DNA from: Candidatus Competibacter sp.
Lineage (GTDB): Bacteria; Pseudomonadota; Gammaproteobacteria; Competibacterales; Competibacteraceae
Reading direction: 5' to 3'
DNA length: 64,000 nucleotides
Assembly (NCBI GenBank): GCA_029624815.1
Contig: JARSSH010000010.1
Span: 1-64,000, forward strand
The notes beneath the pieces are model-generated. The model made no database searches. It was given only the letters and a program-made list of their open reading frames with translations, and was not told the DNA's origin. The position numbers and the translations under genes were made by a program. Below, piece after piece: positions 7,976 to 18,120 of the stretch (positions within the stretch are counted from its first letter, which is position 1; every line of letters begins with the position of its first letter).

Positions 7976-8587
7976 TTATGGATCAAGGTCGCGTGTCCAG
8001 ACCAGGGTGCGGTTGTTGACCGGCATCGGATAATCCCGCCGAAATCGTAGGCCGTTATCCCGCGCGAGCCGGTCGAGATCGATGAAGTCCCGAATCCCGC
8101 TAGCCGGGTCGCGGTGTTTGAGCAAATCGTCGAATTTGGCGTTGCTGGCGCTGGTGTGGCGACCCCCATAATTAAACGGCCCGTACAGGCAGAATGCTCC
8201 ACCCGCTTGCAGCACCCGGCCGATCCCCTGGAATAAGCCCTCCACCGCAGGCCAATTCATAATATGGGTGGTGTTGGCGGAAAATGCGCCCATCGCGTGA
8301 GTGACTGGCCACGGCGTGCGGCAGGTATCCAATTCCAAGGGTTGACGCAGGTTCGTCAAGCCGGCTTCGGCGATCCACAGCCGAAGGCCGGGCAGGTAGT
8401 CGGCTTGATCGGTTGGTTGCCAGTCCAGATGCGGCAACTCCCGCGCAAAGTGAACGGCGTGTTGCCCGGTGCCGGCGCCGATTTCCAGAATCAGGCCCGG
8501 CTCGGTAAAAACCTCGCGAAGCACCGCCAGAATCGGTTCCTTGTTCTGTTCGCAGGCTTCGGAATAGGGTTTGGCGTAAAAGTTCAT
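7976..8587 (-). CDS. DUF938 SAM-dependent methyltransferase-like protein
   Basis: The 203-residue protein opens with the DUF938 signature (SEACEQNKEPIL) and contains a SAM-binding glycine loop, LILEIGAGTGQHA (about 33-45). The later FCLYGPFNYGG and ALWTRDLD-like ending (here LVWTRDLDP) are also family features. The family is widespread in Proteobacteria, but its substrate is not known. The gene is convergent with the cyclase gene (36 nt apart) and divergent from lolA. Confidence 0.86.
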   Translation of the reverse strand: MNFYAKPYSEACEQNKEPILAVLREVFTEPGLILEIGAGTGQHAVHFARELPHLDWQPTDQADYLPGLRLWIAEAGLTNLRQPLELDTCRTPWPVTHAMGAFSANTTHIMNWPAVEGLFQGIGRVLQAGGAFCLYGPFNYGGRHTSASNAKFDDLLKHRDPASGIRDFIDLDRLARDNGLRFRRDYPMPVNNRTLVWTRDLDP

Positions 8588-8866
8588 GGTGCTCTTTCTG
8601 GACGGACGTCATGGCGACATGCCGACTGCCTGAAAATGATTCAAGTTGGAGTAGGTCTCAATGTCAAATCCAAGTGGCCCGATCAGGCTTGCGCGAAATT
8701 CGCCTCGAACGCTATACGTGGCGGACGGAGCATGGTCAGCCCGCTGGATTGGCGCCGAGATGCCCTCGCGTCCGCCGAAACCGCACGACTCGACTGTTCC
8801 CTGTCGTCGATGAAACGACTCGGGGAGACGTGGTCCATGCTGGAAACCTTAAGGAGAAAACCCGTC

Positions 8867-9484
8867 GTGATACGTCTATTACTATTGTTGGCGCTCAGCT
8901 TGCCGTTGGCGTCGCCGGGCTGGACGGCGCCATCGCCGGTGCAACGCTATTTCCAGGATCTTCGATCGTTGCGGGCCGATTTCATTCAGCGGGTGTTCGA
9001 CGAGCGGGCGCGGGTCGTGCAAAGCTCCAGCGGCCAGATGCTGATGCAGAAACCCGGCAAGTTTCGTTGGGATTATCGAACGCCCTCCGAACAGATCATC
9101 GTCGCCGACGGTAATCGTTTGTGGGCCTACGACATCGATCTGGCGCAAGTGACGGTTCGCAAGCTGGATCGGGCGTTGGGTTCGACCCCGCTGGCCCTGT
9201 TAAGCGGCGCGGCGCCGATCGAGGAGACTTTTACCGTCGGCAACGCGCTCGGTCGGGATGGGTTGACCTGGTACGAACTGGCGCCCAAACAACCGCAACC
9301 TGAATTTCGCCTGCTGCGGGTCGCGTTCAAGGGCGACCTGCTGGTCAGTCTGGAATTGGAAGACGGTTTCGGCCAGCGCACCCGGCTGGATTTCCAGAAA
9401 CTGGAGCGCAACCCAATGCTCGATCCCGCACTGCTGAAATTTACGCCACCACCCGGTGTGGACGTGGTCGGCGATGCCGGCTGA
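8867..9484 (+). CDS. lolA: Outer-membrane lipoprotein carrier protein LolA
   Basis: LolA carries lipoproteins across the periplasm from LolCDE to LolB. The protein has a signal peptide (Leu-rich, cleavage near Gly-Trp-Thr-Ala-Pro) followed by the LolA fold: a YFQDLRSLRADFIQ start, the segment GKFRWDYRTPSEQIIVADG, an LWAYDIDLAQVTVR strand pair and the end region LLKFTPPPGVDVV. A GTG start at 8867 was chosen because an AAGGAG site lies 10 nt upstream, which gives 205 residues; an ATG at 8837 would add ten residues before the signal. Its last 11 bases overlap the start of rarA, as expected from the conserved lolA-rarA pair. Confidence 0.93.
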   Translation: MIRLLLLLALSLPLASPGWTAPSPVQRYFQDLRSLRADFIQRVFDERARVVQSSSGQMLMQKPGKFRWDYRTPSEQIIVADGNRLWAYDIDLAQVTVRKLDRALGSTPLALLSGAAPIEETFTVGNALGRDGLTWYELAPKQPQPEFRLLRVAFKGDLLVSLELEDGFGQRTRLDFQKLERNPMLDPALLKFTPPPGVDVVGDAG

Positions 9485-10802
9485 AACACCCCACATCGAC
9501 GCGCTCCGGCCGCTGGCCGACCGGTTGCGCCCGCGCGGTTTGGACGAATTTGTCGGTCAATCCCATCTATTGGCGCCCGGCAAGCCGCTGCGGGCGGCCA
9601 TTGAGCGAGGCCAACCGCATTCCATGGTGTTGTGGGGACCGCCCGGCACCGGTAAAACCACTTTGGCGGAATTGCTGGCCGGAGCCTGCCAGGCGGAATT
9701 CATTCGGCTGTCGGCGGTGATGGCCGGGGTGCGGGAGGTGCGGGCGGCGGTGGAACGGGCGCAGGGGCTGTGGCGCGAGCGGCGGCGTCGCACCGTGCTG
9801 TTCGTGGACGAGGTCCACCGTTTCAACAAGGCCCAGCAGGATGCGTTTCTGCCCTATGTCGAGGACGGCACCCTGACCTTCGTCGGCGCCACCACCGAAA
9901 ACCCCGGCTTCGCCCTCAACAACGCCCTGTTGTCGCGGGTGCGGGTTTACGTGCTGAACGGGCTCGACCCCGCCGCCATCCGCCAAGTGGTGGACCGCGC
10001 CCTGAGCGACGCCGGGCGAGGTTTGGGCGGTCGCTGGCCGCTATCCGAGGCGGCGCGGGATCGGTTGGCCGAGGCCGCCGACGGCGACGCCCGCCGCGCC
10101 TTGATCTGGCTGGAACTGGGGGCGGAACTGGCGGACGCGCAAGGCGCGACGCTGGAGGCCGCGCTGCCGGAGGCGATGGGCGACGGGGCAGGGCGGCGCT
10201 TCGACCGGGGCGGCGATTTGTTCTATGACCAGATTTCCGCCCTGCACAAGTCCGTGCGCGGCAGCAGCCCGGACGCGGCGCTGTACTGGTTGACCCGGAT
10301 GCTGGACGGCGGCTGCGATCCGCTGTATCTCGCCCGGCGGGTGGCGCGGATGGCCAGCGAGGACATCGGCAACGCCGATCCGCGTGCTCTGCAACTGGCG
10401 CTGAACGCCTGGGAGGCGCAAGAGCGAATGGGCAGTCCCGAAGGCGAGTTGGCCATTGCCCAGGCCGTCGTCTATTTGGCGGTTGCGCCCAAGAGCAACG
10501 CGGTCTATACCGCGTTTGCGGCGGCGCGGCGCGATGTCGAACGTCACGGTACGCTGGAGGTGCCGCCGCACCTGCGCAACGCGCCCACCAGGCTGGCGCG
10601 GGATCTGGGACACGGCGAGGGCTACCGCTATGCGCACGACGAAACGAATGCCTACGCCGCCGGTGAATGCTATTTTCCCGAAGCGCTGAAAGCCGCCCAC
10701 TATTACCAACCGACCGCCAACGGTTTGGAAGGGCGGATCGGCGAGAAACTGGATCGGCTGCGGGAACTGGATCGGCACAGCGCTCGCCGGCGCTATTCTT
10801 AA
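9474..10802 (+). CDS. rarA: Replication-associated recombination protein A (RarA/MgsA)
   Basis: This 442-residue AAA+ ATPase acts at stalled replication forks. Walker A is WGPPGTGKTT (about 53-62), Walker B is LFVDEVHRF, and sensor 1 lies in VGATTENP. The C-terminal tetramerisation domain is recognisable from DQISALHKSVRGS, ASEDIGNADPRAL and the family ending GEGYRYAHDETNAYAAGECYFP. The start overlaps the end of lolA by 11 bp. In E. coli serS follows rarA directly; here serS lies 4.8 kb further on. Confidence 0.96.
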   Translation: MPAETPHIDALRPLADRLRPRGLDEFVGQSHLLAPGKPLRAAIERGQPHSMVLWGPPGTGKTTLAELLAGACQAEFIRLSAVMAGVREVRAAVERAQGLWRERRRRTVLFVDEVHRFNKAQQDAFLPYVEDGTLTFVGATTENPGFALNNALLSRVRVYVLNGLDPAAIRQVVDRALSDAGRGLGGRWPLSEAARDRLAEAADGDARRALIWLELGAELADAQGATLEAALPEAMGDGAGRRFDRGGDLFYDQISALHKSVRGSSPDAALYWLTRMLDGGCDPLYLARRVARMASEDIGNADPRALQLALNAWEAQERMGSPEGELAIAQAVVYLAVAPKSNAVYTAFAAARRDVERHGTLEVPPHLRNAPTRLARDLGHGEGYRYAHDETNAYAAGECYFPEALKAAHYYQPTANGLEGRIGEKLDRLRELDRHSARRRYS

Positions 10803-10874
10803 TCGAAGATCGGGTCTTGATGCGTGATTTGGCGCTGTTCACCGCATCGCGATCAGCACAGGGGGAATATCGTT

Positions 10875-12125
10875 ATGAGTCGCTTAAAAGGCAAAGTGGT
10901 GATCGCCCAAGGCGGCGGTCCCACGGCGGTGATCAATCAGAGCCTGGCCGGGGCGGTGCTGGAGGCGCGCAAGTTTCCGGAAGCGACGCGGGTTTGGGGT
11001 GCGCGGCACGGGGTGCGCGGCATCCTCGCCGAAACCTTCGTCGATCTGTCCGAGGCGACCACCCACAATCTTGAACGGGTGGCCCAGACTCCGTCCGCGG
11101 CGCTGGGCTCGACCCGCGACAAACCGGATGCGGAGTACTGCCAACGCCTCCTCAATGTTTTCAAGAAGCACGACGTTCGCTATTTCTTCTACATCGGCGG
11201 CAACGACTCGTCCGATACCGTGCGCATCGTCGCCGAGCACGCCAGTCAGGAAGGCTACGAATTGCGAGTCATCCATATCCCGAAGACCGTGGACAACGAT
11301 CTGCCGGTCAACGACCACTGCCCCGGCTACCCTTCCGCCGCTCGCTTCGTCGCCAGCGCCTTCAGCGGGATCAACGCCGATCTGATGGCTTTACCGGGCG
11401 TTTATATCGGTGTGGTCATGGGCCGTCATGCCGGCTGGCTGACGGCGGCCGCGGCGCTGGGGCGTCGGCACGACGATGACGGGCCGCACCTGATTTACCT
11501 ACCGGAGCGACCATTTTCGATCGAGCGCTATCTGGCCGACATCGAACGTGTGCATCGGCAACGGGGTCGTTGCGTCGTGGCGATCTCGGAAGGCGTGTGG
11601 GCGACCCTGGACGGGAAGGGCGGGGAAATTCCGCTTGCGGCCGAGCTGATGCGCGGGGCGGGCCGCGAGCCGCAGGTCGATGCCCACGGCAATATCCAGC
11701 TTTCCGGCGGCGCGCTGGCCGACGAACTGGCCGATGTCGTGCGGAAACGGCTGGGCATCAAGCGGGTGCGCGCGGATACCTTCGGCTATTTGCAACGCTC
11801 GTTTCCGGGCGTGGTGTCCAGCGTGGACGCCCGCGAGGCCCGCGAGGTGGGCGAGAAGGCGGCCCATTACGCTTGTGGGCGCCACACGAGCGGTTCGGTG
11901 GTGATCAAGCGCGTCGGGGATTACGCGGCGCGGTACGAACTGGCCGATCTGAACGAGATCGCCGCCCAGACCCGGCACATGCCCGACGTGTTCGTCAACG
12001 CCGAAGGCAACGGAGTGACCGAGGCGTTTCGCGGCTATCTGCGACCGCTGCTCGGCGACGATATGCCCTGCCTGGAGCGGTTGTGGGCGCCGGCGGCCAG
12101 CGTCGGCAGCGACTTGCCCGGCTGA
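10875..12125 (+). CDS. pfp: 6-phosphofructokinase, pyrophosphate-dependent type
   Basis: The 416-residue enzyme phosphorylates fructose 6-phosphate to the 1,6-bisphosphate, most likely using pyrophosphate. Evidence for the donor is the PKTVDNDLP motif (Lys in place of the Gly of ATP enzymes) and the Asp in GGNDSSDT where ATP enzymes carry Gly. The start QGGGPTAVINQS is the conserved N-terminal phosphate loop, and GRHAGWLTAAAA and SEGVW are further family motifs. Use of PPi makes the step reversible and saves ATP, which would fit cells cycling glycogen and PHA. A GGGGAAT site precedes the ATG. Its stop codon abuts that of the convergent HPr-domain gene with no spacer. Confidence 0.92.
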   Translation: MSRLKGKVVIAQGGGPTAVINQSLAGAVLEARKFPEATRVWGARHGVRGILAETFVDLSEATTHNLERVAQTPSAALGSTRDKPDAEYCQRLLNVFKKHDVRYFFYIGGNDSSDTVRIVAEHASQEGYELRVIHIPKTVDNDLPVNDHCPGYPSAARFVASAFSGINADLMALPGVYIGVVMGRHAGWLTAAAALGRRHDDDGPHLIYLPERPFSIERYLADIERVHRQRGRCVVAISEGVWATLDGKGGEIPLAAELMRGAGREPQVDAHGNIQLSGGALADELADVVRKRLGIKRVRADTFGYLQRSFPGVVSSVDAREAREVGEKAAHYACGRHTSGSVVIKRVGDYAARYELADLNEIAAQTRHMPDVFVNAEGNGVTEAFRGYLRPLLGDDMPCLERLWAPAASVGSDLPG

Positions 12126-13694
12126 CTACCGGCGCAGGTAGGTCAGTTCCTTGGGAAGAGCGATGTTATTGCCGAAACAATCCTCGCCGTAACCGGATTG
12201 GGCCAACAACAGCAGGTCGCTCAAGACCCGTTTGTCGCCGGCGAACGCGATGGTCAGGTCGGTTTTGATATCGATCTGACCGGTGGCCAGCAAATGGGCG
12301 ATTTCGGTGGTGATATTTTCCAGCAGGATCCCTGCTCGATCGAATTCATTCGATAGTTGCAGTGGCTGTTGGTAGAGAAAGAGCTTGCCCTGTTCGGCCA
12401 GCTTGAACACCACGTTCAGAATAGCGGTTTGAATTTGACGGTCGTTCAAGTTGCCGGACGGTAATGGAAAGTAGCCGATTTCCCGAATCAGCCAGCGCCT
12501 TTTCCTGGCGTTGATCTTTTCGTTGGCTCTGAAGATATCCATGGGTAAACTGGCATCGTAGGACTGGCCGTCCAATTCCATTCGTACATCGCTGCCATAA
12601 TGGCGCACGATTCTCGCGATCAGAGTAGCCGGTCGAACGTGGAGCCCTCTGTAGCAGGGAACAGGCACTATAACCCTTCCCACTTCGGCATACCGTTTGA
12701 GCATGGTGTGACAAAGAGAGCGTCCCTGATTGAGGTAAAGCCCCGCAAAGGCGATCGAATAGTTCATCAGCATGGCCAGCAAAGTCTGGGGCGCGACGAC
12801 CGACTTTCGTCGTAACGAGGAATCGCCTGTATCTATATTGAGGTGACGTTCGTAGTAATGGACCAGTTGGGTGGCGATTTCCAGCAGGTGATAGACCACG
12901 CTGATATGGCCGCGCAAGATCGGTAAATTGGCATCCATGCCTTCGACTTCGCTTTCGGAGACGTGAGTGTCGTAGAGAGATTGAAGGCTGTGAAACCGGA
13001 ATTTCAGAAAGCGCAGATTGTCCTCGCTGACGGGATCCGGAAAACAGGCCGAATATTCCGCGGGATTGGTTCTGTCGACGATGTTCAGAAGATCGCTTTC
13101 GGCGGCCAGATTTAGATAGGCGGTGGCGAGTTGGGTGACGGTTTCCGAGGCGCTCTTGACCTTGCGCGTGGCCCGGTCCCGCGCCAGACAGCCGGAGGGA
13201 AACTCTTCGGTGAATGGTTCCGTTGCAGCGCCCCCGACCGGAATCAGCAGGCCTAGGCGACTAGCCTGCACGATGATCCAATGGGTTGCCGTAGCTAGAA
13301 TTTCGCCGGTAAGTTCCAGCGCCTGGGCGGTGCTTGCGGCGAAGTTTCGGTCGATGGGCAACAGCCGGTAGGATGGTAGGGAGTACTTGATGTGGAGCAG
13401 TTCGTAACAGACATCGGTAAACAGTTTAATCGTGGCGGTCAGCGATCGAAACCGGGACCAGCGGCGGTTGTTGCGTGCGCCATAAGCATCAAGAAACTCT
13501 TCCAACTGAATGGATTGAGATAATAAATCACCTATAAAAAAGCGGGTTAGATAGATGGGATCCGAACTGTTCGTCGAAAATAGATGCGCCAGTTGCAGCA
13601 AACGACAGGCGCGTTTGCCGATCAGATGAGTGAACTCATGGTCGTTGATGATGCCCGCCGCCGCAAATAGGTTTGGGTCTTTTCCGAGGGTCAT
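12126..13694 (-). CDS. Large protein with embedded HPr-like domain
   Basis: The 522-residue protein has no signal peptide or membrane segment. Most of it (1-335) is alpha-helical with no recognised domain. Residues of about 340-430 read as an HPr phosphocarrier domain: the stretch VIVPVPCYRGLHVRPA places His352 in the position of the phosphorylatable HPr histidine within GLHxRPA, and the following segments fit the small beta/alpha HPr fold. The tail (about 430-522) is again unassigned. In HPr the histidine accepts phosphate from enzyme I, but none of the PTS partners are in this window. It may sense sugar or PEP status. It abuts the PPi-PFK gene tail to tail. Confidence 0.7.
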   Translation of the reverse strand: MTLGKDPNLFAAAGIINDHEFTHLIGKRACRLLQLAHLFSTNSSDPIYLTRFFIGDLLSQSIQLEEFLDAYGARNNRRWSRFRSLTATIKLFTDVCYELLHIKYSLPSYRLLPIDRNFAASTAQALELTGEILATATHWIIVQASRLGLLIPVGGAATEPFTEEFPSGCLARDRATRKVKSASETVTQLATAYLNLAAESDLLNIVDRTNPAEYSACFPDPVSEDNLRFLKFRFHSLQSLYDTHVSESEVEGMDANLPILRGHISVVYHLLEIATQLVHYYERHLNIDTGDSSLRRKSVVAPQTLLAMLMNYSIAFAGLYLNQGRSLCHTMLKRYAEVGRVIVPVPCYRGLHVRPATLIARIVRHYGSDVRMELDGQSYDASLPMDIFRANEKINARKRRWLIREIGYFPLPSGNLNDRQIQTAILNVVFKLAEQGKLFLYQQPLQLSNEFDRAGILLENITTEIAHLLATGQIDIKTDLTIAFAGDKRVLSDLLLLAQSGYGEDCFGNNIALPKELTYLRR

Positions 13695-14253
13695 GACGGT
13701 ATCTCTTTGGCGCCGCCAATCCGGGTACGGCGTCGAACCGATGAATCCAGTCGGAAGGATAGCTTACTTACGGTCGGTTATCATGAGTGCCACAAGATAA
13801 AGCGATAACCCAATCTGGCGGCAAAGGGCATTAGAGAATCATGATCCTTCTCGACCGTTTCCAGTACCGGTAACCGTCCGCGCCCCACGTCGATATCCAG
13901 CCAGCACCGGACGTCTTGGCGCAAGAGCCCGCTAGGCCAGCGCCCACCGCGCACGATCTGGCATCCACGCACATCCGCTCGCCAGCCAAATCCAGTTTTA
14001 AAATATAAAGATAAAGATTTCTAATTTGATCTTATATCATCATCTAATGCGCAACAAAAAATCAGGCTTTCCATCGGCAAACAGCGGGAAAAATTGACAT
14101 ACACCAAAATTAAGCTTTACTTTCCAACGTCCTTCGCGCGCTGCTGCAAAGTACGCGCGGACACGCAAGGTAGGAAACTTCGGCAATTAAGGCCTGGGAC
14201 GGGCCGAGCCAACGCGCAACTACCGTAACCATATAAAATATGAGGAGTAACTA
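13695..14253. other. Intergenic region before the thiolase gene
   Basis: About 560 bp separate the divergent HPr-domain and thiolase genes. A 63-codon minus-strand frame (13781-13972) has no good ribosome binding site and is doubtful. The stretch 13990-14110 is clearly AT-rich and includes TTATATCATCATCTAA (14032-14047), which recurs before serS. No tRNA or other RNA gene is recognised. Promoters for both flanking genes are probably here. Confidence 0.5.
14032..14047. repeat. 16-bp motif, first copy (upstream of thiolase)
   Basis: TTATATCATCATCTAA occurs here and again at 15515-15530. In both places it lies in AT-rich DNA ahead of a plus-strand gene and is followed by a CGCAAC or CCGCAAC sequence. 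Function unknown. Confidence 0.5.
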
Positions 14254-15456
14254 ATGGCTCTTAAAGAAGTCGTGATTGTCAGCGCCGCACGCACGGCAAT
14301 CGGTAAATTCATGGGTAGCCTCAAGGATGTATCGGCTCGCGATCTGGCGATAACCGCGGCCAAGGGCGCGATCGAGCGGTCCGGCGTTCCAGCCGACAAG
14401 ATCGACGAAATTTGCATGGGCCAACTGTATACTGGTATGCAAGGTTCCTTGCCAGCCCGCCAAGTGAGCATGCGGGTTGGCTTGCCCGCCTACAGTAGCG
14501 CCGTGTCGGTCAACCAGAACTGCACGTCCGGCATGCGTGCGCTGGAAATCGCTTGCCACAACATTATGCTGGGCCAGACCGAAATCGGCTTGGCGGTCGG
14601 CGTGGAAAGCATGACCAACGCCCCCTATCTGCTGCCCAAGGGTCGCATGGGTTACCGGATGGGGCAGGGCAACATCGAAGACAGCATGATCCATGACGGT
14701 CTGTTCGACGAGTTGGTGCCCGGTCACATGGCCATGACGGCGGAAAACGTCGCGACCAAATACGGCATCACCCGCCAGGAATGCGACGAACTGGCGTTGA
14801 TCAGCCACACCCGTTGCACCACGGCAACCAAGGAAGGCATTTTCAAGCGCGAAATCGTGCCAGTCGAACTCAAGTCCAGGAAGGGTCCAACCTTCTTCGA
14901 GGCCGACGAGAATTTCATCCCGGACGCCAGTCTGGAGAGCATGGGCAAGTTGAAGCCAGCCTTCAAGAAAGATGGCGTGGTTACCGCCGCCAATGCTTCC
15001 AGCATCAACGACGGCGCCAGCGCGGTGGTGATCATGTCGTTGGACAAAGCCAAGGAAATGGGCATCAAGCCCTTGATGAAGCTGGTCGGCATCTGCAACG
15101 CCGGCATTGAGCCGGAAGTCATGGGACTGGGTCCGGCGGTGGCGATTCCGAAGTGCCTCAAGCAGGCCGGTTTGAAGTTTGGAGATATCGATTACTGGGA
15201 AGTCAACGAAGCCTTTGCGGCGCAGTGGCTGGGCGTGGGGCGGATGCTGAAAGAGCAAGGGATGAGCCTGACTCCGGATAACTGCAACTTTAACGGTTCC
15301 GGCATTGCTCTGGGCCATCCGGTCGGCTCGACCGGCCTGCGTATCGTGGTCAGCCTGTACTACGAACTGGAACGGCAGGGTAAATCCCTGGGTGGTGCTT
15401 CCTTGTGTGTCGGCACCGGCCCGTCGATGGCCTCGCTGTGGACTCGCGATGTCTAA
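14254..15456 (+). CDS. Acetyl-CoA acetyltransferase (thiolase)
   Basis: The 400-residue enzyme belongs to the biosynthetic/degradative thiolase family and should condense two acetyl-CoA to acetoacetyl-CoA or catalyse the reverse. The nucleophile is Cys90 in NQNCTSGM. The second site shows GSGIALGHPVG with the catalytic His and CVGTGPS near the C-terminus, where most thiolases have CxGxGxG. The NEAFAAQW motif is intact. GAGGAG lies 7 nt upstream of the ATG. It may supply acetoacetyl-CoA for PHB made by the synthase at 28277-30181, although no acetoacetyl-CoA reductase gene is nearby. It is monocistronic, with a terminator hairpin after it. Confidence 0.9.
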   Translation: MALKEVVIVSAARTAIGKFMGSLKDVSARDLAITAAKGAIERSGVPADKIDEICMGQLYTGMQGSLPARQVSMRVGLPAYSSAVSVNQNCTSGMRALEIACHNIMLGQTEIGLAVGVESMTNAPYLLPKGRMGYRMGQGNIEDSMIHDGLFDELVPGHMAMTAENVATKYGITRQECDELALISHTRCTTATKEGIFKREIVPVELKSRKGPTFFEADENFIPDASLESMGKLKPAFKKDGVVTAANASSINDGASAVVIMSLDKAKEMGIKPLMKLVGICNAGIEPEVMGLGPAVAIPKCLKQAGLKFGDIDYWEVNEAFAAQWLGVGRMLKEQGMSLTPDNCNFNGSGIALGHPVGSTGLRIVVSLYYELERQGKSLGGASLCVGTGPSMASLWTRDV

Positions 15457-15477
15457 CTTGATCTAAGTGACTTATCC

Positions 15478-15498
15478 AGGCGGCCCAAAAGGCCGCCT
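15478..15498 (+). terminator. Rho-independent-like terminator after thiolase
   Basis: A perfect 8-bp stem, AGGCGGCC/GGCCGCCT with a CAAAA loop, begins 21 nt after the thiolase stop codon. The following T-run is weak (TTATCGATCTTCG), so termination may be incomplete. Confidence 0.7.
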
Positions 15499-15514
15499 TA
15501 TCGATCTTCGATAT

Positions 15515-15530
15515 TTATATCATCATCTAA
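15515..15530. repeat. 16-bp motif, second copy (upstream of serS)
   Basis: Identical to 14032-14047. It sits between the thiolase terminator and serS, about 70-80 nt upstream of the serS start, so it may be part of a promoter or operator. Confidence 0.5.
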
Positions 15531-16880
<1,350 letters not shown>

Positions 16881-16992
16881 GCCACCAGAACCGCGGATTC
16901 GACAACACAGCGGTCATGGTCGGACCCACATCAAACCCAACCATGGACCGGCGGGTTCCAAGCCCTCGCGAACTTCCTAGACAAACAACGCC

Positions 16993-18114
16993 ATGATTAT
17001 CATTCTGGATGCGAATATTACGGAATCCTCCGAAGAATATCGGATGACGCTCGACTATCTGTCCCAGTTACCGGGCATCACCATGCGCGTTCACAAGGTA
17101 CAAGGCGCGCGGCAGATACTTACCGAGATTTACCTAATCGGCGATACCAAGACCCTGTCAACCGAAGATCTCCACGCCCTACCGGGGGTGGAGCGGGTCA
17201 TCCGGGTATCCGAAGAGTACCGTATTCTAGGTCGGCATCGAGACGAGCGGCGTACCAACGGCTTCGAATACAACGGAATTCGATTCAGCCAGGATACCCT
17301 AAATATTTTCGCTGGCCTGTGCGCCGTGGACACCCCCGAACATGTGGAACAGATGCTTGCGGCCCTGCGGGACCACGGACAGACCTGCACCCGGATGGGC
17401 GCCTACAAACCTCGCACCAATCCCTATTCCTTTCAGGGTCACGGCAAGAACTGCCTGCCGTATGTATTCGAGCTGGCGGGTCGATACGGCATCAAAGTCA
17501 TCGCCATGGAGATCACTCACGAAGATCAACTCTCGGAAATTCACGAAAGCCTGGAGCAGGCCGGACGACCCGCCGGGGTCATGGTGCAGATCGGCACGCG
17601 CAACACGCAAAATTTCGAACTGCTAAAAGCAGTAGGGCGCCAGCAGGAATTTCCGGTGCTCTTCAAACGGGGGTTCGGCATCACCCTGAACGAGTCGCTC
17701 AACGCCGCCGAGTATCTGGCCAGCGAAGGCAATTCGCGGGTGGTGTTCTGCTTGCGTGGGGTAAAAACCAATATGGGCGATCCGCATCGCAACCTGGTGG
17801 ATTTCAGTCAAGTGCCGGTGATCAAGCGGCTGACCCGCATGCCGGTATGCGTCGATCCCTCGCATTCGGTCGGGTCGCGCGAGCACTCTCCGGACGGAAT
17901 CTTGGACTTGATGCATGCCGCCGCGCAAGGCGTGGTGGTCGGCGCCAACATGGTGCTGGTGGATTTTCATCCGGAACCGGCCAAAGCGCTGGTGGATGGT
18001 CCTCAAGCTCTGTTGTTAAGCGAGCTGGGCTGGTTTCTGGACGATCTCGCCCTGGCGCGGGAATGCTACGAGAAGCGGCTAGCGCTCGGTCATCGGCAGC
18101 GCGCCCAGCACTGA
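16993..18114 (+). CDS. 3-deoxy-7-phosphoheptulonate (DAHP) synthase, type I-beta
   Basis: The 373-residue protein makes DAHP from PEP and erythrose 4-phosphate, the first step to aromatic amino acids. Residues 1-80 look like the ferredoxin-like regulatory domain found ahead of the barrel in I-beta enzymes. The TIM barrel carries the PEP- and metal-site motifs: RMGAYKPRTNPYSFQG, EITHEDQL, QIGTRNTQNF, LFKRGFG and CVDPSHSVGSRE. The Cys at the usual metal position in GxCxxE-type enzymes should be checked by alignment. It lies 112 nt after serS on the same strand and is convergent with the DnaJ-domain gene (6 nt apart). Confidence 0.92.
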   Translation: MIIILDANITESSEEYRMTLDYLSQLPGITMRVHKVQGARQILTEIYLIGDTKTLSTEDLHALPGVERVIRVSEEYRILGRHRDERRTNGFEYNGIRFSQDTLNIFAGLCAVDTPEHVEQMLAALRDHGQTCTRMGAYKPRTNPYSFQGHGKNCLPYVFELAGRYGIKVIAMEITHEDQLSEIHESLEQAGRPAGVMVQIGTRNTQNFELLKAVGRQQEFPVLFKRGFGITLNESLNAAEYLASEGNSRVVFCLRGVKTNMGDPHRNLVDFSQVPVIKRLTRMPVCVDPSHSVGSREHSPDGILDLMHAAAQGVVVGANMVLVDFHPEPAKALVDGPQALLLSELGWFLDDLALARECYEKRLALGHRQRAQH

Positions 18115-18120
18115 AAATCC

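Noticed and set aside
13781-13972. 63-codon minus-strand frame upstream of the thiolase gene
   Set aside because: No ribosome binding site, no recognised features, and it ends in AT-rich leader DNA.
16881-16992. tRNA-like GGTTCCAAGCC sequence after serS
   Set aside because: No matching acceptor or anticodon arms could be found around it.
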